64,000 nucleotides of DNA from Allochromatium tepidum (lineage in GTDB: Bacteria; Pseudomonadota; Gammaproteobacteria; Chromatiales; Chromatiaceae): NCBI RefSeq assembly GCF_018409545.1, contig NZ_AP024563.1, forward strand, positions 1,566,755 to 1,630,754, in the 5' to 3' direction. Shown piece by piece: positions 49,268 through 59,171 of the stretch. The stretch's first letter is position 1. The number at the start of each line of letters is the position of its first letter. Made by a program: the position numbers and the translations under genes. The notes under the pieces are model-generated. The model was not told the origin of the DNA and made no database searches. It worked only from the letters and a program-made list of their open reading frames with translations.

Positions 49268-49642
49268 TCAACGCGGCGGCGGACCGCGACGATCGCCACG
49301 ATAGTGCGGCGCCACGTCGCCATTACGGGACAGCTCGCGGATATGCCGATCCACCCGATCCAAACGCCGCTCGATCATGCGCCGCGCCTCGTGCGGCGGA
49401 TAGCCGTCGCGGCGCAGGTCACGTATGAACTGACGCGCCTCGTCCTGCTCTTGCCTTAGCCTCCGGACCTCGCGGCGCGTCAGCTCGCCCGAGTCGATGC
49501 CGCGCTGGATGGCCGTGGACTGGCGATCGAGCCGATCGTCGAATCTCGGGCCGGGCGGCCCGCCGCGCTGTGCCTGTGCCGGCAGTGACAACAGCAGGCC
49601 CGTCGCCACCAGGACCAAGAGCGTGTTGCGACCTTTCATCAC
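49268..49642 (-). CDS. Small periplasmic Arg/Asp-rich helical protein
   Basis: A protein of 124 residues. A signal peptide (to about PAQA) is followed by a highly charged helical region with repeated RR, QEQDEAR and RRMIERRLDRVDRHIREL, and a Pro/Gly/Arg-rich tail. It resembles small Spy/CpxP-like periplasmic proteins in size and helical charge pattern, but the LTXXQ motifs of that family are not seen. The function is unknown. It converges with the DUF1134 gene. Confidence 0.65.
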   Translation of the reverse strand: MMKGRNTLLVLVATGLLLSLPAQAQRGGPPGPRFDDRLDRQSTAIQRGIDSGELTRREVRRLRQEQDEARQFIRDLRRDGYPPHEARRMIERRLDRVDRHIRELSRNGDVAPHYRGDRRGPPPR

Positions 49643-49734
49643 CTGTTCTCCTGCTAAGATGCCGCCTCGGGCGGCTGGGAGTCCAGAGTATAACCATTCG
49701 CGCGCACGAACCTTGCAGCAACCGTGAAGACATC

Positions 49735-50676
49735 ATGCATCCGGACGAGATCGCCACGCTGACCGCCCGCATCGGACGCGCCCATCTGCGCCGGCGGCTG
49801 GGTCTGGAGGCCGACCACGAGGTCTTCGTGCTCAATCGGCCGGGGGCGCATTTCTTCTATCCGGAGAACTGGTATTCGGTCCACGGAGTCATCCGGCACG
49901 CGCTGCGTCTCAGCGGTCTGCTGGCACGCGCCCAGGACAACGCCACCCGGCTTCAGGTCCGGCACAACCGGGTCGTCCTGCCCGGTCTGCCCGCCGCCTT
50001 CGAGGGCTTCCGGATCCTGCATCTGAGCGATCTGCATCTGGACATGGAGCCGCGCAACGTCGCGGCCCTGTGTGCGCGGCTACCGACACTCGACGCGGAT
50101 CTCTGCGTGCTCACCGGCGACTATCGCGCCAAGACTTTCGGCCCCTATGATCGGGTGCTGAGGGCCATGCGCGAGGTGCGCGGGCGGATCGAGGCGCCCG
50201 TACTGGCCGTGCTCGGTAATCACGATACCCTGGCCTTCGTACCGGCGTTCGAATCGATGGGCATCCGCTGTCTGCTCAACGAGTCCGAGCCGATCGAACG
50301 TCAGGGCGAGCGGATCTATCTCGCCGGCGTCGACGATGCCCATTACTATCAGGTCCACAATCTCGACAAGGCCGCCGCCGGTATCCCCGAGGGGGCCGTC
50401 GCCATCCTGCTCTCACATACGCCCGAGATCTACCGGCACGCCGCCCATTGCGGATTCGACCTGATGCTGTGCGGACACACCCACGGCGGCCAGATCTGTC
50501 TGCCGGGCGGTTTTCCGCTGACCTGGGATGCGCACTGCCCACGCCGTCTGGCCGCCGGCGCCTGGAGTCACGGCGCCATGCTCGGCTACACCTCGGTCGG
50601 GGCCGGAACCTCGGTCATCAACGCCCGGCTCAACTGCCCGCCCGAGATCACCGTCCATACGCTGACCGCCGGCTAA
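49735..50676 (+). CDS. Calcineurin-like metallophosphoesterase
   Basis: A protein of 313 residues with the full set of metal-binding motifs: ILHLSDLHLDM, LCVLTGDY, AVLGNHDTL, AILLSHTPEI and LMLCGHTHGGQICLPG. The N-terminal ~85 residues are a non-catalytic extension. The type is close to YaeI/YkuE-like phosphodiesterases. No signal peptide is evident, so it may be cytoplasmic. It overlaps by a few bases the decayed convergent ABC-ATPase gene. Confidence 0.85.
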   Translation: MHPDEIATLTARIGRAHLRRRLGLEADHEVFVLNRPGAHFFYPENWYSVHGVIRHALRLSGLLARAQDNATRLQVRHNRVVLPGLPAAFEGFRILHLSDLHLDMEPRNVAALCARLPTLDADLCVLTGDYRAKTFGPYDRVLRAMREVRGRIEAPVLAVLGNHDTLAFVPAFESMGIRCLLNESEPIERQGERIYLAGVDDAHYYQVHNLDKAAAGIPEGAVAILLSHTPEIYRHAAHCGFDLMLCGHTHGGQICLPGGFPLTWDAHCPRRLAAGAWSHGAMLGYTSVGAGTSVINARLNCPPEITVHTLTAG

Positions 50677-51548
50677 CGGAACAGCACCAGATGCCGCATC
50701 GTCCGGGCGCTGACGCCGATCCGGTCGCCGACGGCGTACTCCTCTGGTGGCTCAGTGCCAGACTCAAGACCTCGGACCCGCTCGGCAGGCGCAGGCGATA
50801 GAGGAAGTCCGCGCTGCGAAAGGCGCGATCCAGGATCTGCGCCCGGATCGGGCTCGCGTCGTCATGGATCAGATCGTCTGGGCGCACCAGTACCTCGACC
50901 GTCGTGCCCGACGGCAGATCGTGCGGCCTGGAACAGGAAAGCTCGCCCAGATCGGTGTCGACCCGACAGCCGTCGAGCACGGTCCCCCGCAGCCGCGTGC
51001 CCTGACCGATGAAATCGGCCGATGTGATCGGCATCATGAGCGAGGGGCGTATCCGTCAATAAGGGCGGGCCTTCGATCTCTATCAAGAGCCCCGGCCGAT
51101 CGCTTCGTGGCCATGGCGAAGGCCTCGTGCTGATCGTGCGTGACCAGCACCGCCGTCACGCCCTCACGCTTGAGCAGATCGCGGATCTCGCGCGCGAGCT
51201 GTTCGCGCCGCTCGGCGTCGAGGCTCGAAAAGGGTTCGTCGAGCAACAGCGCCTCGGGCCGGGGTGCCAGGGCGCGCGCCAGGGCCACGCGCTGCCGCAT
51301 CCCGCCCGAGAGCTCGTGCGGATAGCGCTCCCCGGCGCCGGCCAGCCCGATGAGTTCCGGCAGCTCGACGATGCGTGCGCGCTTCCGGGCGTTGGAGCCG
51401 TCACGCAGACCGAAGCCGATGTTTCCCGCCATGCTCAGATGCGGAAAGAGCGCGAAGTCCTGGAACAGCATCCCGACACGCCGCCGCTCGGGCGCGAGCG
51501 TCTCACCCGGTGCCGACACCCGGCGTCCGTGCAGCCAGATTTCACCGG
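50673..51548 (-). pseudogene. Iron(III)-type ABC transporter ATPase (FbpC-like), disrupted
   Basis: The frame from 51548 to 51034 encodes most of an ABC ATPase: MLFQDFALFPHLS (Q-loop), LSGGMRQRVALARAL (signature), ALLLDEPFSSLD (Walker B) and LVTHDQHEAFAMA. The first ~60 residues with Walker A are missing because a deleted insertion sequence adjoins at 51549. After HEAFAMA about 90 bases are scrambled. The frame resumes as ADFIGQGTRLRGTVL (to ~50760) and the true C-terminus EEYAVGDRIGVSARTMRHLV is found in a third frame, ending at 50673. Not functional. Confidence 0.8.
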
Positions 51549-52002
51549 AGCAATTCCAAATTCAAGCTCCTTGTGCTATCAGGGGCTTTCGAGCGATTCA
51601 TCACGGCGCCGCGGATAAGCCGATGGTTGTCCAGTCGATCCCTCCCCCCACCCCGGAGCTTTCTCCCGCGACACTGGTAGCGCGCGTGCGCGAGGTGTCG
51701 TATGCACTGCCTGATGCGCGTAAAGGCGGCAACCACCAGCGCTACGCGATGGGGGATGCGGGGCTGAGTGCATTTGCGATGGTGTTGATGCAAAGTCCGT
51801 CGTTTCTCGACTTTCAGCGCCGGATGCAGTACGAGCGCGGAGCCAACAACGCGGCCACGCTGTTTGGGGTCGATCAGATCCCGAGCGACCAGCACTCCAA
51901 CCGGCCCAGCCTCCTCCACGGCACCGGACTCGGCGCTGAGGGGGGCATGGGGGCTTTCATCAAAGACCATGATGACGGAGTGGTCTTAAATCTGGAATTG
52001 CT
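51549..52002 (+). mobile_element. Deleted insertion sequence (454 bp) with inverted repeats
   Basis: The ends AGCAATTCCAAATTCAAG (51549-51566) and the reverse complement at 51985-52002 match at 16 of 18 positions. Inside is only the N-terminal part of a transposase, so the element is an internal-deletion derivative. It cuts the ABC-ATPase gene. No clear target duplication is visible; sequence on the far side (52003 onward) does not continue the ATPase gene, so a deletion accompanied or followed insertion. Confidence 0.65.
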
Positions 52003-52051
52003 GGCGTTGGGCGCGAGGCCGTCGCCACCTGGGGTGGCGCGACCTCGCTAG
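51623..52051 (+). pseudogene. N-terminal fragment of a transposase (ISNCY/IS4-like)
   Basis: The segment RVREVSYALPDARKGGNHQR then YAMGDAGLSAFAMVLMQSPS and FGVDQIPSDQH resembles the start of ISNCY-type transposases, which have a conserved GGN..YAM.DAGLSAF.VF..QSPSFL block. After about 95 residues similarity stops (SNRPSLLHGTG...). The DDE core is missing. Reading through to 52051 runs past the right inverted repeat. Confidence 0.7.
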
Positions 52052-52063
52052 GGGCCGGGGGCG

Positions 52064-52549
52064 TCAATAGCCTGGGGGCGGGCGCCGTCCACCGTAAGGC
52101 ATAGGCATATCCGGGCCGGGTCCATAGCCTGGGCCATAGCCGGGGCGTGGTGGGGGCGGTCCATAACCGCCGCCTCCCGGACCGCCGCCATAGCCGGGGC
52201 CTCGACCGTATCCGGGGCCGCCGGAGTCATAGCCGTATCCTTGGCCCGGACCCCGGTCCTGATTGCCGCCGCCCGATCCTTGGCCCGGTCCCTGGCCTTG
52301 AGAACCGCCCTGACCTTGGCCCGGTCCCTGGCCCTGAGAGCCGCCCTGACCTTGGCCCGGTCCCTGGCCCTGAAAGCCGCCCTGACCCTGACCGGGTCGC
52401 TGGCCCTGGTTCATACCCTGGCCCGAACCCTGCTGTGGACCCTGACCATAGCCATAACCACCGGGCTGAGCCTGGACCCCCGCGGGCAGGGTCAGACCCA
52501 GGGCGGTCGCCAGGGCGACAACCGATACATGTAAACCGAGCTTGTGCAT
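52064..52549 (-). CDS. Secreted Gly/Gln/Pro-rich low-complexity protein
   Basis: A protein of 161 residues with a clear signal peptide (HVSVVALATALGLTLPAGVQ, cleavage after AQA). The mature part is almost entirely Gly, Gln, Pro and Tyr: a GQGPGQGQGGSQ repeat block in the middle and a GYGPG/PPPP tail. AGGTC lies 7 bases before the ATG. No domain is recognised; such proteins may be surface or structural. The repeat block is built from three 36-bp DNA repeats. Confidence 0.7.
   Translation of the reverse strand: MHKLGLHVSVVALATALGLTLPAGVQAQPGGYGYGQGPQQGSGQGMNQGQRPGQGQGGFQGQGPGQGQGGSQGQGPGQGQGGSQGQGPGQGSGGGNQDRGPGQGYGYDSGGPGYGRGPGYGGGPGGGGYGPPPPRPGYGPGYGPGPDMPMPYGGRRPPPGY
52278..52385. repeat. 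Three tandem 36-bp repeats within the Gly/Gln-rich gene
   Basis: Units begin at 52278, 52314 and 52350, each starting CCTTGGCCCGGTCCCTGGCC, with one or two differences between copies. Each encodes 12 residues, so copy number can change without breaking the frame. Confidence 0.85.
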
Positions 52550-52626
52550 ATCAGACCTCAGAGTGAGACTCGTTTGTCGGTGTCGCGAACGCGCGTGGAG
52601 CGAATCCGAGACCTTCGAGTCGTGGG

Positions 52627-53082
52627 TTAGCCGAGAAACTCGGCGGTCAGTGCATACTGCCGGCGTGCGACGTTGCTCTCGTCGGCCGCATCATCTTCCA
52701 TCATGGCACAGCTGACCGCCATGCGTGCCTGAACGGCCGCCTTCCAGGCACGATTCCGGCGCTCGGTCATGAGTTCGTCCGGCGTCAGTGCGGCAGCGGC
52801 GGAGGCCGCGACGAAATGATCGGCCTGTGCCATCCAGTCGGTATCCTTGCCGCAATCAGTATAGGTCTTAACGGCATAGGCACGGGCCACTCTGAAGGCG
52901 TCTTCCAGTTCGCCGGGTGAGACCCCGTCCATGAGTCCGGTATGGATGGCGCGGTTAACGCGCTCGTCGCGGCTCAGGTTCATGACCTGGTGCGCGAACC
53001 GGCAGCCGAGCTGTCGTTGCTGATCCGGGTTCAGCCGATTGAGTGCCGTGCGGAGATCCTGGTCGTTGTCGATCGTGGCCAT
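52627..53082 (-). CDS. Hypothetical cytoplasmic protein
   Basis: A protein of 151 residues, helical and acidic, no signal or membrane segment. Features are LRTALNRLNPDQQRQLGCRF near the N-terminus, VSPGELEDAFRVARAYAVKT, and three cysteines in total. The ATG at 53082 is chosen over a GTG at 53097 because GAGG lies upstream at suitable range for either and ATG is commoner here. The family is not recognised. Confidence 0.6.
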   Translation of the reverse strand: MATIDNDQDLRTALNRLNPDQQRQLGCRFAHQVMNLSRDERVNRAIHTGLMDGVSPGELEDAFRVARAYAVKTYTDCGKDTDWMAQADHFVAASAAAALTPDELMTERRNRAWKAAVQARMAVSCAMMEDDAADESNVARRQYALTAEFLG

Positions 53083-53347
53083 GGGTCGAGTCCTCACCTC
53101 AGCCAGGGGTTGTAGATGTCCAGCCCGTCTATATCAGCAAATTCCGCGCTCGATCACATTGACTTGGGTCACTGGGGGTTGCATCGAGCGGTCTGGAACA
53201 AGGCTCCTGAACACCGGTGGCGAAATCCAGGGCGCTCCGATTGCAAGGGACGGTGGCTTGATGTATAGTGGTCGGCTTATCGAGCGACAGGGATAGCGGC
53301 TCCACGCCTGCATGGGCGAAGAGTCGGTCAACATCGATTCCCCTCCC
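53083..53347. other. Intergenic region upstream of tRNA-Ser
   Basis: This 265-bp region contains the tRNA-Ser promoter (see 53241-53269) and must also hold the promoter of the divergent hypothetical gene. No other element is evident. Confidence 0.4.
53241..53269 (+). promoter_or_regulatory. Sigma-70 type promoter upstream of tRNA-Ser
   Basis: TTGCAA at 53241-53246 and TATAGT at 53264-53269 have 17-bp spacing. The predicted transcript start is about 70 bp before the tRNA, so the precursor has a long 5' leader. Confidence 0.6.
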
Positions 53348-53440
<93 letters not shown>

Positions 53441-53556
53441 TCATCTTGCAAGCCTCTGATAGCCAAGGGAAGGCAGTGTGTCGAATGGATCCCGGCCACC
53501 CATAAAATCCCCTTCATATCCGGCAAATCCTGTGATTCGGCACTCTGAGGCCATGC

Positions 53557-56235
53557 TCATCGGCCCTTGACAGCTTTCGTGCACTCGTGCTCGAACGTCG
53601 TCGAAGGCTCCAGGGATTCGAGCATCCCACGCAGACGGTAGAGCGCTTCCAGCGCCTCGCGTGGCGTGAGTCCGTCCGGATCGATGTCACGCAGTGCCGT
53701 GCAGACCGGCGGTTCGACCGGCTCGACGACGGCTTCCGGCTCGGCCTTGGGACGCGGTGCCGACGCCGGTTCCATCGGGAACAGCGAGAGCTGCCGGGTC
53801 TCGCGCGTGGCATGGCGATGGGCGCCATCCTCCAGTTCACGCAGCCGCTCGCGCGCGCGGGCGATGACCGCCGGCGGCACCCCGGCGAGCGCCGCCACCG
53901 CCAGACCATAGCTCTGATTGGCCGGCCCCTCGCGCAGGGCGTGCATGAACACGATCGACTGGCCATGCTCCACGGCATCTAGATGGACGTTGGCGATGCC
54001 CGGATATTCCTCGGGCAGGGTGGTCAGCTCGAAATAATGGGTCGCGAACAGGCTGTAGGCGCCGATGCGCGTGGCCAGCTCGACGGCGCACGACCAGGCC
54101 AGCGACAGCCCGTCGAAGGTGCTGGTGCCGCGCCCGATCTCGTCCATCAGGATCAGGCTCTGAGCGGTCGCGTTGTTCAGGATGTTCGCCGTCTCCTCCA
54201 TCTCGACCATGAAGGTCGAGCGCCCGCCGGCCAGATCGTCCGAGGCGCCGATACGCGAGAAGATGCGGTCGATGGGGCCGATGACGGCACGGCGTGCCGG
54301 CACGAAGCTCCCGGCATGGGCCAGCAGCACGATGAGCGCGTTCTGGCGCATGTAGGTCGACTTGCCGCCCATGTTGGGACCGGTGATGACCAGCATCCGC
54401 CGTTTGCCGTCCAGCCGCAGACCATTGGCGACGAAGGGACCGTCGAGCACGCGCTCGACGACCGGATGACGCCCGTCCTGGATCTCGATCTGCGCGCGGT
54501 TGGTCAGCTCCGGACAGCTCCAGTTCAGCGTCTGGGCGCGCTCGGCCAGATTGGCGAGCACGTCGAGTGCGGCGATGGCGCCGGCGGCCAGTTGCAGCGG
54601 CCCGAGCGACAGACCCAGCTGACCCAACAGTTCCTCATAGAGCCATTTCTCACGCGCGAGCGCGCGCTCGCGGCTGCTCAAGACCTGATCCTCGAAGCGC
54701 TTGAGTTCGGGCGTGATGTAGCGCTCGACCCCCTTGAGCGTCTGCCGGCGCACGAAGTCCGGCGGTACCTGATCGGCCTGGGTGCGGCTGAGTTCGATGT
54801 AATAGCCGTGCACCCGGTTGTAGCCGACCTTGAGGTTGGCGAGGCCGGTGCGCGTCCGCTCGCGTGCCTCCAGATCGAGCAGGAACCGGTCGGCATGTTC
54901 GGAGAGATCGCGCAGCGCATCGAGTTCGGCGTCATAGCCGCGCGCGATCACGCCGCCGTCGCGGATGAGCATCGGCGGCTGTTCGAGGATGGCGCGCCGG
55001 AGCAGATCCAGCACCTCGGGATGCTCGCCGATCTCGTCGCGCAGTTGGGCGAGCAGGGGATCGGGGGACTCGGCCAGTTCGGTGCGCAGATCGGGCAGGA
55101 CGGCGAGCGAGTCGCGCAGCACGGCCAGATCGCGCGGGCGGGCGGTGCCGAGCGCCACGCGCGCCAGGATGCGTTCCAGGTCGCCGATGCCGTTCAGGAG
55201 CGACTGGATGGACGGGCCATGTCCGACGCCGATCAGGGCGCGGATGGCGCCATGCCGGGCGCGGATGGCCTCGCGATCGCGCAGCGGGCGGTTCAACCAG
55301 CGGCGCAGCAAGCGGCTGCCCATGGCGGTGACGGTCTGGTCGAGCACGCCGGCCAATGTGTGCTCGGGGCGTCCGCCGAGGCTCTCGGTGATCTCCAGAT
55401 TGCGCCGGGTCGCGGCATCCAGGATCAGCGCCTCGTCGCGCGACTCGGTGGACAGACCGCGAATGTGGGGCAGGGCGGCGAACTGGGTGTCGCGGACGTA
55501 TTGCAGCAGACAGCCGGCGGCCCCGATCGCGAGTTGCATCCCGGCGCAGCCGAAGCCGCCCAGGTCGCGGGTGCCGAACTGCTCGCACAGGGCACGCTCG
55601 CCGCTGTCGGGGTCGAAGTGCCACACCGGGCGGCGGGTGAGGCCGCGTTCGAGTTTTAGCTCTGCATCGAGCCGGCTGTCATCGGCGATCAGGATCTCGG
55701 CGGGTCTGAGCCGTTCGAGTTCGCTCATCAGTGCTTCGCTCGATCCGACCTCCAGCACCGAGAAGCGTCCGCTGGAGAGTTCCAGCACCGCCAGCCCCAG
55801 TCCGGAGGCACCCTCGGCGATGGCCACCAGCAGGTTCTCGCGCCGTTCCTCAAGCAATGCCTCGTCGGTGAGCGTTCCGGGCGTGACGATGCGCGTCACC
55901 TTGCGCTCGACCGGCCCCTTGGACTGGGCCGGATCGCCGATCTGCTCGCAGATGGCGACGGACACGCCCTGACGCATCAACTTGGCCAGATAGCCCTCGA
56001 CGGCATGATAGGGCACGCCGGCCATCGGGATCGGCCGGCCGCCCGACTGACCGCGCCGGGTCAAGGTGATATCGAGCAGACGCGCGGCGCGTTCGGCGTC
56101 CTCATAGAACAGCTCGTAGAAGTCCCCCATGCGGTAGAACAGCAGCATGTGCGGATACTCGGCCTTGATGCGCAGATACTGCTGCATCATGGGTGTGTGT
56201 CGGGAGAGATCGGGGGGCGCGCTGTCTTGAGTCAC
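53557..56235 (-). CDS. mutS: DNA mismatch repair protein MutS
   Basis: A protein of 892 residues. It has the N-terminal mismatch-recognition motif [15 protein letters not shown], connector and lever domains, and the ATPase domain with Walker [16 protein letters not shown] and motif [20 protein letters not shown], then ATHYFELT. The GTG at 56235 is preferred to the ATG at 56190 because other MutS proteins have about ten residues before HTPMMQQYL. The much longer in-frame opening upstream is antisense to the OmpA gene. The C-terminal ~50 residues include the usual dimer/tetramer region. Confidence 0.96.
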   Translation of the reverse strand: MTQDSAPPDLSRHTPMMQQYLRIKAEYPHMLLFYRMGDFYELFYEDAERAARLLDITLTRRGQSGGRPIPMAGVPYHAVEGYLAKLMRQGVSVAICEQIGDPAQSKGPVERKVTRIVTPGTLTDEALLEERRENLLVAIAEGASGLGLAVLELSSGRFSVLEVGSSEALMSELERLRPAEILIADDSRLDAELKLERGLTRRPVWHFDPDSGERALCEQFGTRDLGGFGCAGMQLAIGAAGCLLQYVRDTQFAALPHIRGLSTESRDEALILDAATRRNLEITESLGGRPEHTLAGVLDQTVTAMGSRLLRRWLNRPLRDREAIRARHGAIRALIGVGHGPSIQSLLNGIGDLERILARVALGTARPRDLAVLRDSLAVLPDLRTELAESPDPLLAQLRDEIGEHPEVLDLLRRAILEQPPMLIRDGGVIARGYDAELDALRDLSEHADRFLLDLEARERTRTGLANLKVGYNRVHGYYIELSRTQADQVPPDFVRRQTLKGVERYITPELKRFEDQVLSSRERALAREKWLYEELLGQLGLSLGPLQLAAGAIAALDVLANLAERAQTLNWSCPELTNRAQIEIQDGRHPVVERVLDGPFVANGLRLDGKRRMLVITGPNMGGKSTYMRQNALIVLLAHAGSFVPARRAVIGPIDRIFSRIGASDDLAGGRSTFMVEMEETANILNNATAQSLILMDEIGRGTSTFDGLSLAWSCAVELATRIGAYSLFATHYFELTTLPEEYPGIANVHLDAVEHGQSIVFMHALREGPANQSYGLAVAALAGVPPAVIARARERLRELEDGAHRHATRETRQLSLFPMEPASAPRPKAEPEAVVEPVEPPVCTALRDIDPDGLTPREALEALYRLRGMLESLEPSTTFEHECTKAVKGR

Positions 56236-56422
56236 GGGAGGTCGCTGGGGCGGAGGGCTTGGGATTCGATGAGCAGGCCGGACGTAACTGGACGTCGCGG
56301 CTGAAAGGGACTGCGTTTTACCATAGATCCGGAAAGACCGGCCAATTCCTGTAAAATCGCGCCCATTCGGCCCGTTGCGATGCCCGTCCATTGGAACCCA
56401 GCCCTGTTCGACACTCACAGCC

Positions 56423-57514
56423 ATGGACCCCATAGCCCTCTCAAGCCATTGGAAACGGATGCCTGGTCTGACGCCGGGGGCGGACGGACGGCGGCTGTTC
56501 GAGCCGATCGCTCGGCTCACGGTGGTCCTGCTGCTCATGGGATTCATGGGCATGGCCGGAGCAGTTGCGGCGACCGATTTCGAGCGCGATCTTGCAGGCG
56601 CGACCGACATCCCCGGCCTTCCGCGCTTCGAGGGGTCGGTCATCATCGGTCATCGGGTCAGTCCCTTCGATGAGACGCTGATTCCAACCGGTCCCTGGGA
56701 GACAGGTACCGGAGACTGGAAACAGACGATCAAGGCGTCCGGCCGGCGCACGCGGCTGGTCTATCTCGCCCCGCGCAACGCCAGCTCGCTGGAGGTCATC
56801 CGCAACTACCGCCGCGCGCTGGAAGCCTTGGGCTATGAAACGCTCTACCAGTGCTCGGGGTTCGAGGAGTGCGGCGCCGGTGTCGATCGCTTCTATGGCG
56901 AGGCCGCCAACGGCAAGCAGCTCACCGACAGCCATCTGCTCAAGCACGTCTATTCGGACACGACGGTCCAGGAGCCACGGCTCTACAGCGCGCGCCGACA
57001 GACCCCGGACGGTGATTCACAGCTCTTCGTCTTCGCCGCCCTACAGGACAACTTCGCCGATTCGGCCGCCGGCAACCGCGTGGCCATCTTCGTCGAGGAG
57101 GTGCTGTCGCAGCCGATGCGCGAGCGCATGGTCTCGATCGAAGCCAAAGAGATGGCCCAGGGACTCTCGGACGCCGGGCGCATCGCCGTCCACGGCATCC
57201 AGTTCGACTTCAATCAGGCGACCATCAAGGCCGAATCCAAGCCCCAGCTCGAACAGATCGCCCTGATGCTGGTGGAGAATCCCGATCTCAAGCTCTACAT
57301 CGTCGGTCACACCGACAATCGCGGCACGCTGGACTACAACATGGATCTCTCGCGCCGCCGTGCCGAGGAGGTGGTGCGCACGCTCATCCAGAGTTATGGC
57401 ATTCCGGGTGAGCGACTCAAGCCCATGGGTGTGGCCAATCTCGCGCCGCTGACCAGCAACGCCACCGAAGAAGGGCGCGCGCTCAACCGACGGGTCGAGA
57501 TCGTGGCTCAATGA
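56423..57514 (+). CDS. DUF4892-OmpA family outer-membrane-associated protein
   Basis: A protein of 363 residues from the ATG at 56423 (an alternative ATG at 56459 is possible). A hydrophobic signal ([19 protein letters not shown]) is preceded by a long positive n-region. The mature N-terminal half matches the DUF4892 pattern ([20 protein letters not shown], two cysteines CSGFEEC). The C-terminal ~120 residues form a peptidoglycan-binding OmpA domain ([47 protein letters not shown]). It likely links outer membrane and wall. It is divergent from mutS. Confidence 0.85.
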   Translation: MDPIALSSHWKRMPGLTPGADGRRLFEPIARLTVVLLLMGFMGMAGAVAATDFERDLAGATDIPGLPRFEGSVIIGHRVSPFDETLIPTGPWETGTGDWKQTIKASGRRTRLVYLAPRNASSLEVIRNYRRALEALGYETLYQCSGFEECGAGVDRFYGEAANGKQLTDSHLLKHVYSDTTVQEPRLYSARRQTPDGDSQLFVFAALQDNFADSAAGNRVAIFVEEVLSQPMRERMVSIEAKEMAQGLSDAGRIAVHGIQFDFNQATIKAESKPQLEQIALMLVENPDLKLYIVGHTDNRGTLDYNMDLSRRRAEEVVRTLIQSYGIPGERLKPMGVANLAPLTSNATEEGRALNRRVEIVAQ

Positions 57515-57551
57515 AAGGCGGGAATCCAAGCGACATGACACGAGTAGACGA

Positions 57552-58127
57552 ATGAGCGCCAATCTGAAGCTGCCGAAAGCCTACAAGACGTTCCTGATGC
57601 TGGCCCTGGTGATCGGGCCGTTCTTCTGGCTCGCCTTCACCGAGGACGGCCAGCGGCGCACCGACCTGGCCCTGATGGGGCTGCTCGGCAAGCCCGAGTT
57701 CAACGCTGCGCTCGACGCCTTCGACAGCCGGCTGACCGAGGCGAAACTGCGCGAGACCTTCCCCAAGCTCGAATTCCAGTGCGCCGTCGGGTCCAATCCG
57801 TTCGGCAACCGGCTGTGCGGCGCTCAGATCGGCACCTTCAACCGGATCCCGGCGGCCTCGGTCACGCTCTTCTTCCAGGACGATCAGTTGCGTGCGGCCA
57901 AGGTCGTCTATCGGCGCGTCTATCACGAAACGGTCCGGCAGTGGGTCGATCGGCGGGTCGGAGCGCGCCAAGCCAACCCGCTCGCCACACCCGTGCCGGC
58001 CCAGGAAGAGGGCGTCATCGCCCATCCGGTCGCCGATGGGCTCCTGCTGATGCGCGAGGGTGAGCTGACCAAGGACGACGAACCGGCGCTGATCTGGCTC
58101 TCCCAGGCTGCCATCGCGGCCGGCTGA
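57552..58127 (+). CDS. Hypothetical membrane-anchored protein
   Basis: A protein of 191 residues with one N-terminal membrane span (TFLMLALVIGPFFWLAF). The soluble part has two cysteines (residues ~77 and ~90; QCAVGSNPFGNRLCG) that could form a disulfide if outside. It follows the OmpA gene by 37 bp on the same strand and may be co-transcribed. The family is not recognised. Confidence 0.65.
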   Translation: MSANLKLPKAYKTFLMLALVIGPFFWLAFTEDGQRRTDLALMGLLGKPEFNAALDAFDSRLTEAKLRETFPKLEFQCAVGSNPFGNRLCGAQIGTFNRIPAASVTLFFQDDQLRAAKVVYRRVYHETVRQWVDRRVGARQANPLATPVPAQEEGVIAHPVADGLLLMREGELTKDDEPALIWLSQAAIAAG

Positions 58128-58141
58128 AGGGGCTTGTCGTC

Positions 58142-58951
58142 TCAGCGTCCGGGAGCGCGCAGGAACAGCTCATAGAGCGTCAGCACGATCTCGACCACGA
58201 TCAGGATGACGATGTACCACTCCACCCGCAGACTGCGCTTGCTCTGCAACAGATCGAGCAGGGTGCCGGCGGTGTCGTTGATCAGCGTCAGCTTGCGCTC
58301 CAGGGCCAGTTGACGTTCGCGGATCTCGTATTCGGCCTCCAGATTCAGGAACAGCCGTTCCAGATCCGGACGTTCCCAAATCACCTCCGGTTTGTCGCCG
58401 ATCTCGCCGCGTCCGACCATGTCATGCTGGATCGCCAGCGCCTCGCCGATGTGGCGGATGAGGGTGCCGGCATGACTCACCCCGCGACCCTGACGCCGCA
58501 AGCGATCGGCCAGCGGCTCGATGCGGTCGAAGGCATGCGCGACCCTGGACTCCTGATCGGCCAGCAGCACGCTCTTGCCCAGGATGTCGGCCACGACCTG
58601 GAGTCGCGCCAGATCGGCATCGGCCAGCACCAGACGTTCGCGCTCCAGCGCCTCGGCGCGGGTCGGATCGATCAGGATCGGCAGGTCTTCGTGCTCGGGC
58701 TGGATCAGCGAGTCGCGCACGAAGGGGCGGATCTCCTCGACGAAGGCGGCTTCCTGCGCGTCGTTGACCCCGAACAGCACCACGGCGCCCGAGCGAAAGA
58801 GCACGGCGCGCCCCGTGTCGCCGATCGGCGTGACCAGCGGATTGGTCGCCAGCGCCTCCAGGTGTCCGAGACGCCGGATGTCGAGGTGACGCCCGAGCAA
58901 TCGGGCGCGCGCGGTCAGTATGGTGTGGCCATCATGGGTCGATATGGACAT
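58142..58951 (-). CDS. DUF155 / RMD1-family protein
   Basis: A protein of 269 residues. The central region matches the DUF155 pattern (GRAVLFRSGAVVLFGV, LADADLARLQVVADILGKSV, HIGEALAIQHDMVGRGEIGDKPEVIWERPDLERLF). A C-terminal membrane span (WYIVILIVVEIVLTLYELFL) follows. In yeast the RMD1/RMD8/Rmnd1 group includes mitochondrial translation-linked and meiotic proteins; the bacterial role is unknown. Convergent with the 57552 gene. Confidence 0.8.
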   Translation of the reverse strand: MSISTHDGHTILTARARLLGRHLDIRRLGHLEALATNPLVTPIGDTGRAVLFRSGAVVLFGVNDAQEAAFVEEIRPFVRDSLIQPEHEDLPILIDPTRAEALERERLVLADADLARLQVVADILGKSVLLADQESRVAHAFDRIEPLADRLRRQGRGVSHAGTLIRHIGEALAIQHDMVGRGEIGDKPEVIWERPDLERLFLNLEAEYEIRERQLALERKLTLINDTAGTLLDLLQSKRSLRVEWYIVILIVVEIVLTLYELFLRAPGR

Positions 58952-59171
58952 GAGCGTCTTCCCTTTGTGGAGCTTCGATCCTGAGCCGCCCCAATGCCGA
59001 GCTGAGACGGTTCGATGCGAGCCGATCGGCGATTATGCGTGCCCAATATGACAACTCGAAGACAGGCCGGGCCGACTGGAACCTACGCGCGCGGACGAAG
59101 CGCGGCAGGAGCGCCGGATTGCTGGTAAAGTTGAGCGTCTTACTCTGCGCGGCCCGAATCACCGACCACTG

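Noticed and set aside
55160..55260. Repeated GCGCGG-type motifs in mutS as a REP cluster
   Set aside because: They follow codon usage of a high-GC gene and do not form consistent palindromes.
53983..55659. Open frame of 558 codons opposite mutS
   Set aside because: Shadow of mutS; no start signals or recognisable motifs.
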